64,000 bases of DNA from Antedon mediterranea (Eukaryota; Echinodermata; Crinoidea; Comatulida; Antedonidae). Position 1 is the first letter of the stretch; every line of letters begins with the position of its first letter. Below are positions 23,566 through 36,643 of this stretch, in pieces. Made by a program: the position numbers and the translations under genes. The notes below the pieces were generated by a model that did no database searches, was not told the origin of the DNA, and was given only the letters and a program-made list of their open reading frames with translations. The stretch spans positions 10,985,001-11,049,000 of the forward strand of contig NC_092671.1 in the NCBI RefSeq assembly GCF_964355755.1. Direction: 5' to 3'.

Positions 23566-25621
23566 GTAAACATTGATGTTAATAAACGTGATATCATGTC
23601 ATACCATTAGGATGTGCTTAAGAATGATAGTTTTTACCATGGAGTAACAAATAATTACGATATTACATATTACAAAAATCATATTGTGTCTATTTACGCA
23701 AAATTGCGCAATGTATACTCAATGAAAAAAACAGAAATAGAAAGAAATTATTTTTTTTAGGATTATTCAAATATAGGTCTATCCCCTCTTTTCCAAGTTA
23801 AAGTATAGTACAAAAATCGTACACATGGAAAACAATTTTTTTTTAAATATGAAGTTTGAAGGATGATATTTTGAAATTTGAAATGTAAGAAAAATATTAA
23901 TTTTCTGAGTGGAGCTCCACTTTAAAATCTGAATATCCTCCATACGAGATATTGAATAGCACGCCCTGTATTCTTTTAACATTAATATCAAGTAGTGAGC
24001 CCTCTCTCTCCGAATATAGTTTTCCCGGAGAGCTTTCATTATTTTGTTACTATACTCCATGCTTATACCATAGAGATATTATAGTGATGATATCTCTATG
24101 CTTATACACTCCTGGTGAGATTTAATATACATTTTGTAAACGTTAATCTTATTTATTGACATTGGATTATGGAAACACACATGTTACCGTTTTGCCTAGT
24201 TATTATTCTAATATTTATTATCAGTTTACTTTCATAATTATATTTACTATAAACACAGTAATTTCAGCGTAAAAAAACTGGCGATTTCAAATGTACGTAC
24301 CGCAGGACGTACATTGTCATTTTACAGAAACGAATAAATAGACACGATGATTTATGTAGTCAACTAAAATTAGCACCCTGGGAATTAGGCCTACTTCCGA
24401 AGGAGAAACTTTAAATATATTCTTTATCCCCTCAGTAACGAAATATTGTTTTAAATGTTTTATAGGCCTATCCATAATATACCACTAAATACAGTAAAAC
24501 ATTTACGATTTAATACTTTTTTAAAACTGTCCCTGTTATAGTCGATTGAAATAGTAAAGTACATGTAACGATACACCACTACGGACGCTTATATTTTTTT
24601 GTAATTATTAATTTATACAAACGTTGAGAAGCAACTGTCAGTAATACAGTTTTTATTTGTATATTATGTGTTTATATATCCAGCCGTAGAGCCTATACCC
24701 ACTGTCACAGTAATACATGTTCTTTGTATAGGCCTATGTGTTTATATATCTAACATAACCACATTCACAGTAAGGAAATTTCGATTCAAATGGCGACCAA
24801 AAATGTCAATATCTCAGTTTTAAGTTTATTCTCCAAGGGCCCATAAATTTACCTACTTGTGTTAAACCAAGGGCTCATAAATTTACCTACAAACTGGAAG
24901 TCTGAGAGATTGGAATGTTCCATTCATCGCAAATCAATACATCAAAATAGTATTTTTTTAAAGAAAATCGGCCTGTCTTCAACATTATGTTACTGTACTC
25001 GAGCTGTTCAACCGGTTTTCAGCTATTATGCGAAGCATCCTCGTATTATTGTGTGCAGGTATTTTTCAAGAGGACATCCATTAGACAGTGTATACCACGA
25101 TCGGAAACACCCCTATTTGGGGCAAATCGTTGAACCTAAATTCGTTTTCAACAACTAATTATCTAACTAAATTTAATTAGTAAACAGGGTTACATCAGGT
25201 GGTCAAAATCAGTACCGAGATTCTTTACCATCGAGTAAACATTCTAGAAATAACGCGCGATTTACCGATTTTTGCCCTTACGTAAATTTATATATAGATA
25301 ACAACAAAATTGCCAAATATTAAAGTGTTGACATCGAGAGAAACTGAAGATTTTTATCGAAACTCTTCATTCTGTTACGGATTGTTTCATGAATTTTGTT
25401 TTGTTCATACATTTTTGTGGCAGGTTTGAAAAGGGCATGGTACGGATTATTTGAAATATATCATGTTAGAAAAAGAATTATATACGGACTTGATTGAAGT
25501 CATCATGATTATTCAAAAACTGTATTAGGCTAAACTTTAAACAGTGTGTTTTGTATTTTGTATACACACGTAGGTAAATTCAGCTTGTAGGCTAAATTGT
25601 CTTTACTAAATTTAATTTATT
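23566..25621. other. Intron or intergenic stretch without recognised gene
   Basis: AT-rich. A perfect small hairpin (ATAGAGATAT ... ATATCTCTAT) lies at 24069-24098. A 99-codon open frame at 24859-25158 begins with a non-ATG codon and has no family signature. Nothing else supported. Confidence 0.5.
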
Positions 25622-28600
25622 ATGGCAGCTGCTCCAAAAGGAACTGGAAAAAGGAAGACGGTAAAAGAGTCCGATGAAGAAGTGAACTCAGGTTAAACAT
25701 TTTGAATTAAGTAGTATAAAGTTTCAATTGTTTTTTATGGGAAACTAACGTGTACGTGCACTTTAAAACAGACCAAGCCGAATGTGTGGCAAATGGGTGA
25801 TGTAGAATTGTAGATGACAATAAACTATATGTTTTTTGTCGAGGGCGGCGGTTGATAATTGATGACCACAATGCTGCTGGTCCAGTGCAGACTTTATACA
25901 GTTATTACACATGTGTAAAGCAAAACCCTTCTCACATAATCGCTCTCTTGCGATTCCAGTTCAACGGCATAACCCCTAATCTTCTCGAATGAAATAAATA
26001 ATGTACATAATTATACATTCTGATTTAGATTTACAATAGGTACATGTTTTCCGTATAAGGCGTATAAGACTGCACATTCTTCCCCACCGAAACATTTTGT
26101 TATCATTTACAATAACCACAATTAATTGTAGTTAAACTAATGAAATAACTCGATAATCCAACTTAATCCTTAATCCTACAATATGTGGATATACAAAGTA
26201 TAATATGCCTGCACATTTGCAAATGCTAACATTTTGCAACTATTATAATTTAATAGATACTACTGATAAAGACTATGATGACGGTGCTTGTACTTCAACA
26301 GCTTGCAATCACAATGAATCAGAAAAAGGTGATTTGTGTAACACAATATAATTTGAAGTAATAATGATGATGACAACGGATTATATTCCATGGTCGCCTT
26401 TTAAGTGTGTGCCTTCTGATGAGGCTATTTTATCTTTACATAGCAGTTATATAAGGATATAATTATTGTTGTTCATAATTCAGTATTAATGATAAACATA
26501 GTAATAATTATACTTATATTTCACATGTATTACATAAAAGATATATAAATAAAGTTTAAATCATTTTAATGTGTATTTTGCATATTTCAAATAAAAGTTT
26601 ACCCTAATTAGGATAGTAATATAGTTGTTTTAAATACTTCTGATTAATATCATCTGCTCGTGCCATTATCATAATTATTTATCACTTTTTACCCTTTTTG
26701 TTCACGGATTTATGAGAAGTGTATCTTAAGAAAAGTTGAAAATATTATATGAAAGATCCTACGCACCCGCTACATTACTGTTACCATTTTAATAGATCTG
26801 GCATTAGACTAAGACCCACTAAAATCAATCTATGTAGAACAAGAAGCCCTTTGTTGCAAATAGTATTAATTATGTACAATTCTAAAGTTCTTCGATAAAT
26901 AATTGTTGCAATTTTTTATTTTAGATTTTAATCGTTTTAACAGTATTCTACAGAGCCTATGGCGCTTTTAATAGCTTTTTAATAGCATTTTAACATTTTG
27001 ATAGTATTTTAACATTACCATTTCCAATTTGATGTATTGTTGCTTTGTTTTGTTGTCATGACAGAGCGCGAATTTTTCAATTTGTTATTTATAGCTGCAT
27101 GCGTCTGTATTTAAAATGTTAATATTAATAATCTATTTTATAATATCGGATACAAGCAAAACAAATTTCCATTTTAAAGTGGACATATACAATTTCTTGA
27201 ATCTTCAATATTGAATCTTACCAATATTTATTTTCACAAAAAATGACAAAATATTATTGTTTGCAGCATGTGATGTCTTTATAGTGACTGCGTATCTTAA
27301 ATGGGAGAAAAAAATATACAACAAACTGAATAAAAGAGGTCAGAAAGGCTACATTATAGGAAAAACACACTGTAGGTATGTCATTGCCAGAGAGCATAAT
27401 GAAGAAAAACATATTTCAGTGGACGTATGCACCAGCAAGGGTGCCGGTTTGATACCAGTTCCTATTAATGATGGCGACTCGTTGCCAAAAAAACGGAAAA
27501 GACGAATACTTTATGATAGTGATGACGAGGACCTGTTATGTGAGGATATTTTAACTGAAATACATAAATTGAAAGTAAATCCACAAGGTAATTTAATTTC
27601 ACCTATTATATTTATCCAATTGTAAAGATAAAGCACAGAATAAAAAAAACCTAATACAAGATGAAAAGGACCATCAACAATAAAATATGGGAGCTTAATT
27701 GTACGTGGTTGATGACTTAATTACAACGTAATGAGAATGCAATTGGACTATAGTAAAGACACTTTTAATAACATTATCATGAAATATACATTCAGTCAGT
27801 TAATTAAGACAGAAATAAAATAATTATAGCATCTATGCGAGATGTAAGCCAGCTTGGTTGAAGCATAAAAAAAAAATGATGTCATTATTGTTATATATTG
27901 TGCTCTGGGAATGAATGATAACACTAAGTATTTCACTAAGAAATCAGACCATGCGCTAATGTTCAGCCAGGCTTGTAGAACTCCTTTATTGGTCTCTAAT
28001 TTAGTCCTTAAATTGCTAATATGAATATATTACAATTATCTCATTTGTGATGATGTCATTTGACTATAGAACTGTATTTGAATTATGTTGTTAGCTGTTT
28101 CCAACGTATTATTAGTCTAAAAGACGGAAGGTATAACCACAGGTTGATTTTTTTAAATTTTTTTTTTCATTTTATGAAGCTTTCGGATTGGAAGTTATTG
28201 GTATAGATGTATATAACAGATGCATGCAAAAGCTGTCTGCCATTAAAGAATACTTTACTCATACGTTTGGCATGAATGTACGGTATTGGCGAGGCAGTTC
28301 AATAATATTCTACCTTACTGTAAACGATGCAAACAACCTAAAGCGTTTCTGGAGTATGTATGTTAACAAAGAAATAGTAAGATATTTAGCAGAATTATTG
28401 AAGTATGATGGGAATGATTTGAAAACTTTTATAGACGAGGATGAATACCTACGTGTTCTTCAAGAAATAGATGCAAAAGAAGGTAAGTTTTCGTCCTTAT
28501 AAAACTTTTTGAATTAAAACTTTACCAGCGTTCAACGTACATGTACAGGCTTCCATATAGGTATAAGTACTATATAAAGACAGTTTTTGTTTGACTTATT

Positions 28601-29996
28601 TCTTATTAAATAACATACCAAAGCTATAAAACATGCTTAATGAAAATGTGGTGTAGGATACAGTAAAATATGATTGATAAGTTTGATTTTAAAATTGACT
28701 GCCAGCCAATGGGTTTTTTGTTGAATTTAACCGGTTTTTTTTTTGTTTTTTTTATAAGTGAAAACATTATATTTTGTTCGTGTTTTTCTGCGGAACTTTA
28801 TTATAACTACAAAATGGCCTATTCATAATCCGATTTTATTAATCTTCTTTTTTTCTCGTTTTTGGAGGATAATAAAGTATAATAAATACATGATGATGAT
28901 TTGATAATATAATAATTTTTTCCTAATAATAACCATATATTATAATATAATTACCTTATTCTTTGAAGTTTAAATGTTAAATATGAAAATGACCATAATA
29001 ATGGTTAATTAGGACCAACAATTCTTCAATCTCAACTGGTGCATATGTGGCTGAAGGCCACCTGATGGGGGGTTGTCAATTGGATTACCCTCATAAAATA
29101 ACTGGCTATCCGTGGATTTACTTCTGGACATAATTGAGCGTTCACATCCAAATTATAGCGATATCATATGGATGATCCAGTTAAATTAACTAGTCATATG
29201 TGAACGCCACTGTTGAGATAATAAACTGTAATTTCAATCATAACAAGGCCATATACATGGCTGCAGTCGCGTGCGCGAATTTGAGTTAGTGTTTACCGAC
29301 CGACCGACATACTGAGCATAATGGAGTAGCGTGAACAAAAAATCTGACTTAAAAAATACTAATATTTATTTGGTAAAACAAAGCTTGCATATATATTCTT
29401 TGTAGAATGTGATGTATTTATAGTCACCAAAGATATTCGCTGGGAGAAACGAGTATACAGAAAACTTGAAGAAAGAGGTCACCAAGGCTACAAGATAGAA
29501 AAAACTCACTGCAAGTTTGTAATTGTTCAAGACCATAATGATGAAGAGCATACCAGATATGTAGTGAGAATATGCACAAGCAGTGGAAATGATTTGATAC
29601 CAGTGCCTATTCAAGATGGTGACCCGTTGCCGACGCTGCAGAAACAATGTGTACTTGGATGGTTGGGCGATGACGAGGATTCTCTTTGTGACAACATGCA
29701 AATTATAGTCAAAAATTTGAAAGAAATAGGTAATACAATTGCAACTTAAATTGACTTTGTGAAAGTCAGTACAACTGGTAATGAGAATACATACAATTAA
29801 AGAAACTTATTGAACTTTAAAGTAGAAAAACAATGTAATAATACACAGTTGTATTTTATTTCTGTAGTATAAGCGAAATTTATATCTGTGTGGTTTATAT
29901 ATTATAGAATTGTTGCTTTTTCAGAACCGACACCAATACCAGCACTAGTACCGACTCCAGCAAGAATGCCAATACTGGCACAGGAAGCGCCACCAG
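25622..29996 (+). CDS. Gene with a duplicated unknown domain and a TRADD-N-like exon
   Basis: Exons: 25622-25691 (ATG start, in-frame TAA just upstream), 26257-26328, 27267-27587, 28180-28482, 29406-29729, 29925-29996; all junctions phase 1. The exons at 27267 and 29406 are paralogues of each other: both start CDVFIVT, then a WEK..Y.KL..RG..GY.I.KTHC stretch, CTS.G..LIPVPI.DGD.LP and a C-terminal helix. The exon at 28180 encodes a ~100-residue alpha/beta segment with GSSIIFYLTV followed by LKRFWSMYVN, a strand-helix pattern reminiscent of TRADD-N-like domains (tentative). The last exon is Pro-rich (PTPIPALVPTP). Donor CCAG|GTATGT at 29996 is strong, so more exons probably follow; unspliced reading ends at TAG 30038-30040. 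It may run on into copy 3 (see findings). Confidence 0.62.
27267..29729 (+). repeat. Tandem exon duplication (27267-27587 and 29406-29729)
   Basis: Two exons of 321 and 324 nt encode clearly homologous domains in the same gene, separated by the single unrelated exon 28180-28482. Both are phase 1-1, so duplication or loss leaves the frame intact. Conserved positions include CDVFIVT, the THC triplet, CTS and LIPVPI. Confidence 0.75.
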
Positions 29997-30579
29997 GTAT
30001 GTACTATAGATCAATGGATTATAATATGTTTTTAAAATAGCCAAAGAATGTTTAATTCGACCATTTTCTGCGTTTGTTCGCTTTGTTATCCGAGAGCTGT
30101 ATGTAATTAAAAAGTCAGATTTTGTTTACTTGATTCTCCTGTGTCATACATGAAATGCTTTTGTGCTCCTTCAAATATAAGTAATTATTATATATTTATA
30201 TAAAAAAAAAGAAAACATTGGTAAAAGCAAATGTAACCATTGTTATAAAAATCAAACAATTAAAAAATAAAAACAAAGTAATAAAGCAAAGTAACAAAAT
30301 ATTCATTAGGTAAGGTAAAAACCTATAGTTTGGAATGATTTTAAATATAAATCGACTGACGTTAAATAGGCCTGTGTAATAAATTACCCTTCCTTAATCT
30401 ATACAGTAACACAGTATATAATTATATAACATTCTAGAATAAGGATATTTTAAGAAACAATGTAACAAATAATATAAGAACAATCAGGAACATTCCAGAA
30501 GTTTACTATTTATAGAAACATAAACATTCCTATTTACTCTAATGAAGTATTTTTTTTTTAAATGACCTGAAGTATCAGT

Positions 30580-31020
30580 TTTAACCCATATTTTAAGGCA
30601 TTGTCATATCTCAGTAAAAAGTTGTCAAAGACAGTTGATTTTGTATCAAATTGTTCAGAATATATTTGTTACTATTTTATTTAATGAAATATTTCATCTA
30701 AAAATGACCGGAAGTACTCAGTTTTGCCTTTGACCTTTATGGTGCAATTGCCAACCTTGTTGAGGTTAATATTATAATATCCATAAAACTACTTGTCATA
30801 GAGAGTTAATTTAGGTGTCAAAATGTTCAGAACATAAACATTTCTATTTACTATAATAAAGGTTTCAAATAATGACTTACCATATTTGACCTTTGACCTG
30901 TTTTTTAAGGCAAATTGTCATATCTCATTATTGGGTTGGCGTGGAAAGTTCATTTTGGTGTCAGATTGTTCAGAATAATATATATGTTACTATTCTGTTT
31001 AATAGAAGATTTTTCAAAAA
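30580..31020 (+). repeat. Degenerate tandem monomers (~150-160 bp) related to the arms of the foldback element
   Basis: Three to four diverged units, each with a TGACCTTTGACC-like word, a TATCTCA word, a GTT(G)TCA..GTTCAGAA word and TTTCTATTTACT. The same unit order is found inside both arms of the 32693-36643 element (e.g. 32888-33330), so this is probably an older partial copy of that family. Confidence 0.6.
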
Positions 31021-31429
31021 AATATCAGGAAGTACAGTTATTGACATGTTACATACAGAAAATTCTATTTTGAATTTGTTCAAGTTAACTGTATATTTAT
31101 ATTATTTTGTAATCCATTTGTCGAAGATGGCTACTTGCATGTGCAATTGCATGAAGTATACTGAATGAAGTTGAATATATTGTCCTATTTGTTGTGAATC
31201 TAGAGTAACGCAAATGAGAGAAAATTGTATTGACAACAAATACTAATCTCCTTCTCATCTAATCGAGTACTTAAAAGAAGTCTTCTACACATTCAGCAAT
31301 AATGTGTACTGATGAAATCCATTCAAGTTTTGTTTTGGAAAGTTAGTGTTTCCATCACTTGTGTTAGTTTGGTTGTTACATTCAGGGTAATTTTCTTACA
31401 TTGCATTGATTCGCTGAGTACCTGTCTTT

Positions 31430-32115
31430 AAAGGGCTTTCAAACTGGAGTATATCAACCTACTAATTAAAAGTATGGTCATTTTCGGGACGCACATATAA
31501 ATACTAGACTACTGTTGCCATATCACGAACCACAACTGAAGAATATATCTTTTTCTCCAGACCTAAGTAATCCTTGATCCACCAAACTTGGCAATTTTCA
31601 AAGATTTTTAAATTTCAACAAAATCGGCCATCATCTGGATGCGATTAGACAGTTTTGTTACTTATGACATTACGCCTTAGTATCATCTTTTTCATTGTTG
31701 CTTGATCAGTGAATGTTAAATTGTTGTTACATTTTCAAAGTATTGAATGATGAGCCCTTTCTCGTATCGAGTATTTGAAAAATAATGGCTTATTCAAAAT
31801 TTTTAGCAATCCTTGAACAATCTGAAGAAGTTTGAAAAAAGGCAATATATGAAAAAGAGGATACTAGAGCATAACATGTCATTAGTAACAAAACTGTTCC
31901 TATTCATCCAATCTCTTCTAGATGATTAATGTATATGGTCGATTTCTTCTTTTTTTTTAATTTGAAAATCAACAAACTGGACGGACCAATGATGACTTAG
32001 GTCTGGAGGACAGAAATCTTCAGTGCCTTTTCCACTTCAGTCGTTCGTACTATGACAACATTAGTATGTAATATTCCTCAGTTTGAAGGCCCTTTTCAAG
32101 AGGAGAGAAATGTAA
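31430..32115. mobile_element. Degenerate foldback (long inverted repeat) element
   Basis: 31430-31690 and 31878-32110 are inverted copies of each other: AAAGGGCTTTCAAACTG against the complement of CAGTTTGAAGGCCCTTT, CCAGACCTAAGT against ACTTAGGTCTGG, and CAGTTTTGTTACTTATGACA against TGTCATTAGTAACAAAACTG. A ~190-base loop separates them. No ORF and no clear target duplication. Confidence 0.65.
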
Positions 32116-32415
32116 CTGAGCTAAAAATCAACTCTCTATGACCAGTAGTTTCAGAAATATGTAGTGTTTAAGCGAAAATGTCCACCAATTTAAATTATGC
32201 AAATTATGTGACCCAAGGGGTCTTTTTTCTTGGCGCCCATCAAAAATTGAATTTGTAGATGGTGGGCAACCTGTATACCAAATTTGGTGCTTTTGGAAGA
32301 AACTGAACCAAACACCCTTATTTCAGCCCTAACAGACTCCACTAGTAAATGAAACGCAAAATAAAATTACGTAAATGATTATTCATTCATTAAGGTTATT
32401 AAGAAATAATCAATA

Positions 32416-32692
32416 AAAACAGGTTATTACAAAGTGCGACAGCTCGATAATTACAAAGTGCGACAGGTTAGTACAAAGTGCGACAGCAGTTACAGGTTAT
32501 TACAAAGTGCAATAAGTTATTACAAAGTGCGACAGCTCGATAATTACAAAGTGCGACAGGTTAGAACAAAGTGCGACAGCAGTTACAGGTTATTACAAAG
32601 TGCAATAAGTTATTACAAAGTGCGACAGCTCGATAATTACAAAGTGCGACAGGTTAGTACAAAGTGCGACAGCAGTTACAGGTTATTACAAA
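32416..32692 (+). repeat. Minisatellite, TTACAAAGTGCGACAG motif (left part)
   Basis: Repeated copies of a ~16-base word (T)TACAAAGTGCGACAG separated by short linkers, themselves organised in a ~116-base higher-order unit (CTCGATAATTAC ... CAATAAGTTATTAC). The array is interrupted at 32692/36644 by the 3.95-kb foldback element. Confidence 0.9.
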
Positions 32693-33469
32693 TAGACAGG
32701 TTCCATTTCTCAAAAAACGGCCTAGAAAACGAATCAAGAAGCATTTTTGGGTAGAAGCTGGGATCCACTTGATTTAGGATATTTCGACCTCGCTGATTAC
32801 GAATATGGCGGATCCCAAGCGAAATTCGGCCATCTAAGCCCTTAATTTGCATAATTAAAAATGGCGGCCATTTTTTATAATTAACCTATATCTCGAGAAC
32901 CACTAGTCACAGATAATTAATTTTGGTGTCAAAATGTTTTAAATATATGTTTTTATATTCACTTTAATGACACATTTTCTCAAAAAATGGATGCAAGTCT
33001 TATTTCTGACATTTTGACCTTTGACCTTGATTTTTCGTATCTCAGTAACCAATAATCGGAGAGACACGAAATAGGGCTCAAACTGTTCAGAAACTATACA
33101 TTCTTATTTATTATAATGAAATGTTTTTACAAAAAATGGCCGATGCTACAACTATTGACCTTTGAACTATTAGTCAAATATAATAATATAAAAATAATAT
33201 AACTTTGAAAATTGTGGTCTTATGAATTTTTTTTTTCTTTTTAAATTGTTTAAAACATGTGTGTTTCTATCCAGTCTAATGGCATATTTTGTACAAGAAT
33301 GGCCGATAGTATGGTTATTGACCTTTTAACTACAGCATAGGCCATTGTATACTAAATATAATATAATTTCATAACTATGAAATTATTTATACACAATAAT
33401 AATTAGTAAAATTATAAAATTCACTGCCATCAAATATGATGTGTTATGATTTATATAGATTAAAAAAAC

Positions 33470-33893
33470 AAATTTGAATACACAAGTTACATTTGTTGAA
33501 ATTTGAAATTACCTGCCATCAATATGATGGAGTATGATTATAGATTTTCTAAAATGTGAACGTACATGTCAGCTACATTTGGAAATTACCTGCCATCAAT
33601 ATGATGGATTATGATTATAGATTTAAAAAAGAATTTGAACACGTAAGCTACATTTGAAAATTACCTGCCATCAATATGATGGATTATGATTATAGATTTA
33701 AAAAAGAATTTGAACACGTCAGCTACATTTGGAAATTACCTGCCATCAATATGATGGATTATGATTATAGATTTAAAAAATAATTTGAACACGTAAGCTA
33801 CATTTGAAAATTACCTGCCATCAATATGATGGATTATGATTGTATAGATTTAAAAGAAAATGTGAACACGTAAGCTACATTTGGAATGAACAT
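33470..33893 (+). repeat. ~76-bp tandem array in left arm (mirror array at 35440-35930)
   Basis: Five to six units, each with ACCTGCCATCAATATGATGG followed by ATTATGATTATAGATTT and an A-rich stretch, then ACACGT(A/C)AGCTACATTTG. CCATCAATATGATGG is itself nearly palindromic. The same array, inverted, lies in the right arm. Confidence 0.85.
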
Positions 33894-33903
33894 GTTAAGG
33901 GCA

Positions 33904-34980
33904 TCAGTTAAGATCATTCATGCAAAGGTTTCCGTCATCTTTAGCGTTGTTACAGCGGCATAAAGCTGTACATGGTAGTTTTGACTTCTTGCACCTACAT
34001 CTATTGGTTATGCATCGTGTCTTGCATCCACAATAAATCATCTCTAACGAAGCAGTAGGAATAGCTTCATTTTTCAGAAGCACTGGTTGAAGTTTACCAT
34101 TAGATAGCTCCCAACCAAAATATGTTGGTGATGGCAAGTGCTGGATTGGCGATACAGCTTTTTTCCATACGAGTGCTTGGAAGTGTGCTTTTTTTATATG
34201 TTGGTGCACGGCATCGCTTGTTGGAGGTAATGCCTCTGGTTTTTTTTGGTTAAAAGCCTAACTTCATTGGTACTTTTAACTTGACCAACACCGTAAACGT
34301 AGCAAATGAATCTTTCCGATTTCATAATAACTTGGTCACTGATAGGTTTTCTCCCAGGTCTTTAATTTGTTCATACTTTTTTTTTAATACTTCCCATGCC
34401 GATGCCTTTGAGTGATGACCACTTAGATATGAGCAGTGAAGATTTAAATTACTGTATGTATGTATTAATGTAATTTAACTCTTCCCTGGATATGAGTAGT
34501 ATCGCATCCACTAATAGTGTGGAATGGAATCAGTGCTTTTGTAGAACCCTCGGGCAAGGCTTGAAAAATGTCTTTTATAGATACTTTCTTTTTTTGGATG
34601 TCCCTGTCATCATCCATTTGGATACCATGCTTTGGTAGTGAGACACTAGAATCACTAGTACGTCTGTATCCCTAGAAGCAACTACAACTGTGTCGTATCG
34701 GACATTGGCAGCATGACAAGTCTCGTGTCCGATTCTTCATGGTCTGCGACCAGAGACAACGTATTCGTGTAGACTTTTGATGATTTAACAACTAATTCTT
34801 TCATAAATCCACCAGCTGTGACAATTTCTTTGTCTATAGGAGCTTGACGAATCAACTCCTCTGATAGAAATCGTGTCAGATCTGCATTATTATCTTGTAA
34901 TGCCAAAAAGTTTGACCAGCAATTTGGCAGCGGTATTTCACCACTTTCTATAATTCGACGAATTGGTCTCTGTGTTTTGG
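33904..34980 (-). pseudogene. Broken transposon gene with CXC-type Cys-rich C-terminus
   Basis: Reading on the - strand from the spacer into the left arm, two open pieces are seen: 34682-34906 (with DHEESDTRLVM, followed in the next frame by an SRDTDVLVIL-like stretch) and 33904-34209 (with a CGCKTRC..NRCRCKKSKLPC..LCRC cluster). The Cys-rich cluster resembles the tesmin/TSO1 CXC pattern often found in transposon-derived invertebrate genes together with a HEE.DTR motif. Frameshifts separate the pieces. A second, separately decayed copy of the Cys-rich end is at 35033-35380 on the + strand with an in-frame TAG after TASF. Confidence 0.65.
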
Positions 34981-35032
34981 TTCATCTTTGTCTGGTGGTG
35001 TCCTTTATCGACAGTTTTAAGTTAGGCATGCC

Positions 35033-35380
35033 ATGTTTAAAAAAAAACCAGAGCCATTACCTCCAACAAGCGATGCAGTGCACCAGCATATAAAAAGAGA
35101 ACACTTCCAAGCACTCGTATTGAAAAAAGCTGTATCGCCAATCCAGCATTTGCCATCACCAACAGATTTTGGGTGGGAGCTATCTAATGGTAAACTTCAA
35201 CCAGTGCTTCTGAAAAATGAAGCTATTCCTACTGCTTCGTTTTAGATGATTTATTGTGGATGCAAGACACGATGCATAACCATATAGATGTAGGTGCAAA
35301 AAGTCAAAACTACCATGTACAGCTTTATGCTACTGTAACAACGCTAAAGATGACGACGGAAACCTTAGCATGGAATGATC
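35033..35380 (+). pseudogene. Second copy of CXC-type ORF end in right arm
   Basis: Inverted duplicate of 33904-34243. Open from 35033 to the TAG at 35243-35245, where the left arm reads Leu-Glu; beyond the stop the Cys-rich stretch is still recognisable but has small indels. It lacks the upstream HEE.DTR part, which is only in the spacer. Confidence 0.7.
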
Positions 35381-36643
35381 AAAACTGATGCCCTTAACAT
35401 GTTCATTCCAAATGTAGCTTAGGTGTTCACTTTTCTTTCAAACCTAGAGGCCTACAATCATAATCCATCATATTGATGGCAGGTAATTTCCAAATTTCCA
35501 AATGTAGCTGACGTGTTCAAATTGTTTTTTAATTCTATAATCATAATCAATCATATTGATGGCAGGTACTATACAATCATAACCCATCATATTGATGGCA
35601 TTTAATTTCCAAATTTCCAAATGTAGCTGACGTGTTCAAATTCTTTTTAAAATCTATAATCATAATCCATCATATTGATGGCAGGTAATTTTCAAATGTA
35701 GCTTATGTGTTCAATTTCTTTTTTAAATCTATAATCATAATCCATCATATTGATGGCAGGTAATTTCCAAATGTAGCTGACATGTTCACATTTAAAAAAA
35801 TCTATAATCATACTCCATTATATTGATGGCAGGTATTTTCAAATTTCAACAAATGTAACTTGCGTGTTCAATTTTTTTTTTTTTTATCTATATAAATCAT
35901 AACACATCATATTTGATGGCAGTGAATTTTATAATTTTACTAATTATTATTGTGTATAAATAATTTCATAGTTATGCAATTATATTATTTTCAGTATACA
36001 GTAGGCCTATGCTGTAGTTTAAAGGTCAATAACCATACTATCGGCCATTCTTGTACAAAATGTGCCATTAGACTGGATAGAAACACACATGTTTTAAACA
36101 ATTTAAAAAGAAAAAAAAATTCATAAGACCACAATTTTCAAAGTTATATTATTATTATATTATTATATTTGACTAATAGTTCAAAGGTCAATAGTTGTAG
36201 AATCGGCCATTTTTTGTAAAAACATTTCATTATAATAAATAAGAATGTATAGTTTCTGAACAATTTGAGCCCTATTTCGTGTCTCTCCGATTATTGGTTA
36301 CTGAGATACGATAAATCAAGGTCAAGGGTCAAAATGTCAGAAATAAGACTTGCATCCATTTTTTGAGAAAATGTGTCATTAAAGTGAATATAAAAATATA
36401 TATTTAAAACATTTTGACACCAAAATTAATTATCTGTGACTGGTGGTTCTCGAGATATAGGGTAATTATAAAAAATGGCCGCCATTTTTAATTATGCAAA
36501 TTAAGGGCTTAGATGGCCGAATTTCGCTTGGGATCCGCCATATTCGTAATCAGCGAGGTCGAAATATCCTAAATCAAGTGGATCCCAGCTTCTACCCAAA
36601 AATGCTTCTTACATCATATTTCAGAGGAAATAGAACTTGTCTA

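Larger units (their letters stand above)
32693..36643. mobile_element. 3.95-kb DNA transposon with ~1.55-kb inverted arms
   Basis: Ends TAGACAGGTTCCATTTC (left) and, as complement, TAGACAAGTTCTATTTC (right). Arms about 32693-34246 and 35036-36643 are inverted copies; the spacer 34247-35035 is unique. The flanks are AAA (32690-32692) and AAA (36644-36646), and removing the element plus one AAA restores a minisatellite unit found intact elsewhere in the same array, so a 3-bp target duplication is directly supported. Each arm holds ~150-bp monomers, a ~76-bp tandem array and one copy of the 3' end of a gene. The spacer has more of that gene (- strand). Superfamily not certain; a 3-bp duplication with this gene type would fit Academ-like elements (inference). 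Confidence 0.82.

Noticed and set aside
24859-25158. 99-codon open frame on the + strand
   Set aside because: No ATG at its start, no recognised domain, no splice context shared with neighbours.
32416-32754. Regular short repeats that could suggest a CRISPR array or a 106-codon repeat protein
   Set aside because: The genome is eukaryotic, spacers are short and repeated themselves; the open frame is a by-product of the minisatellite.
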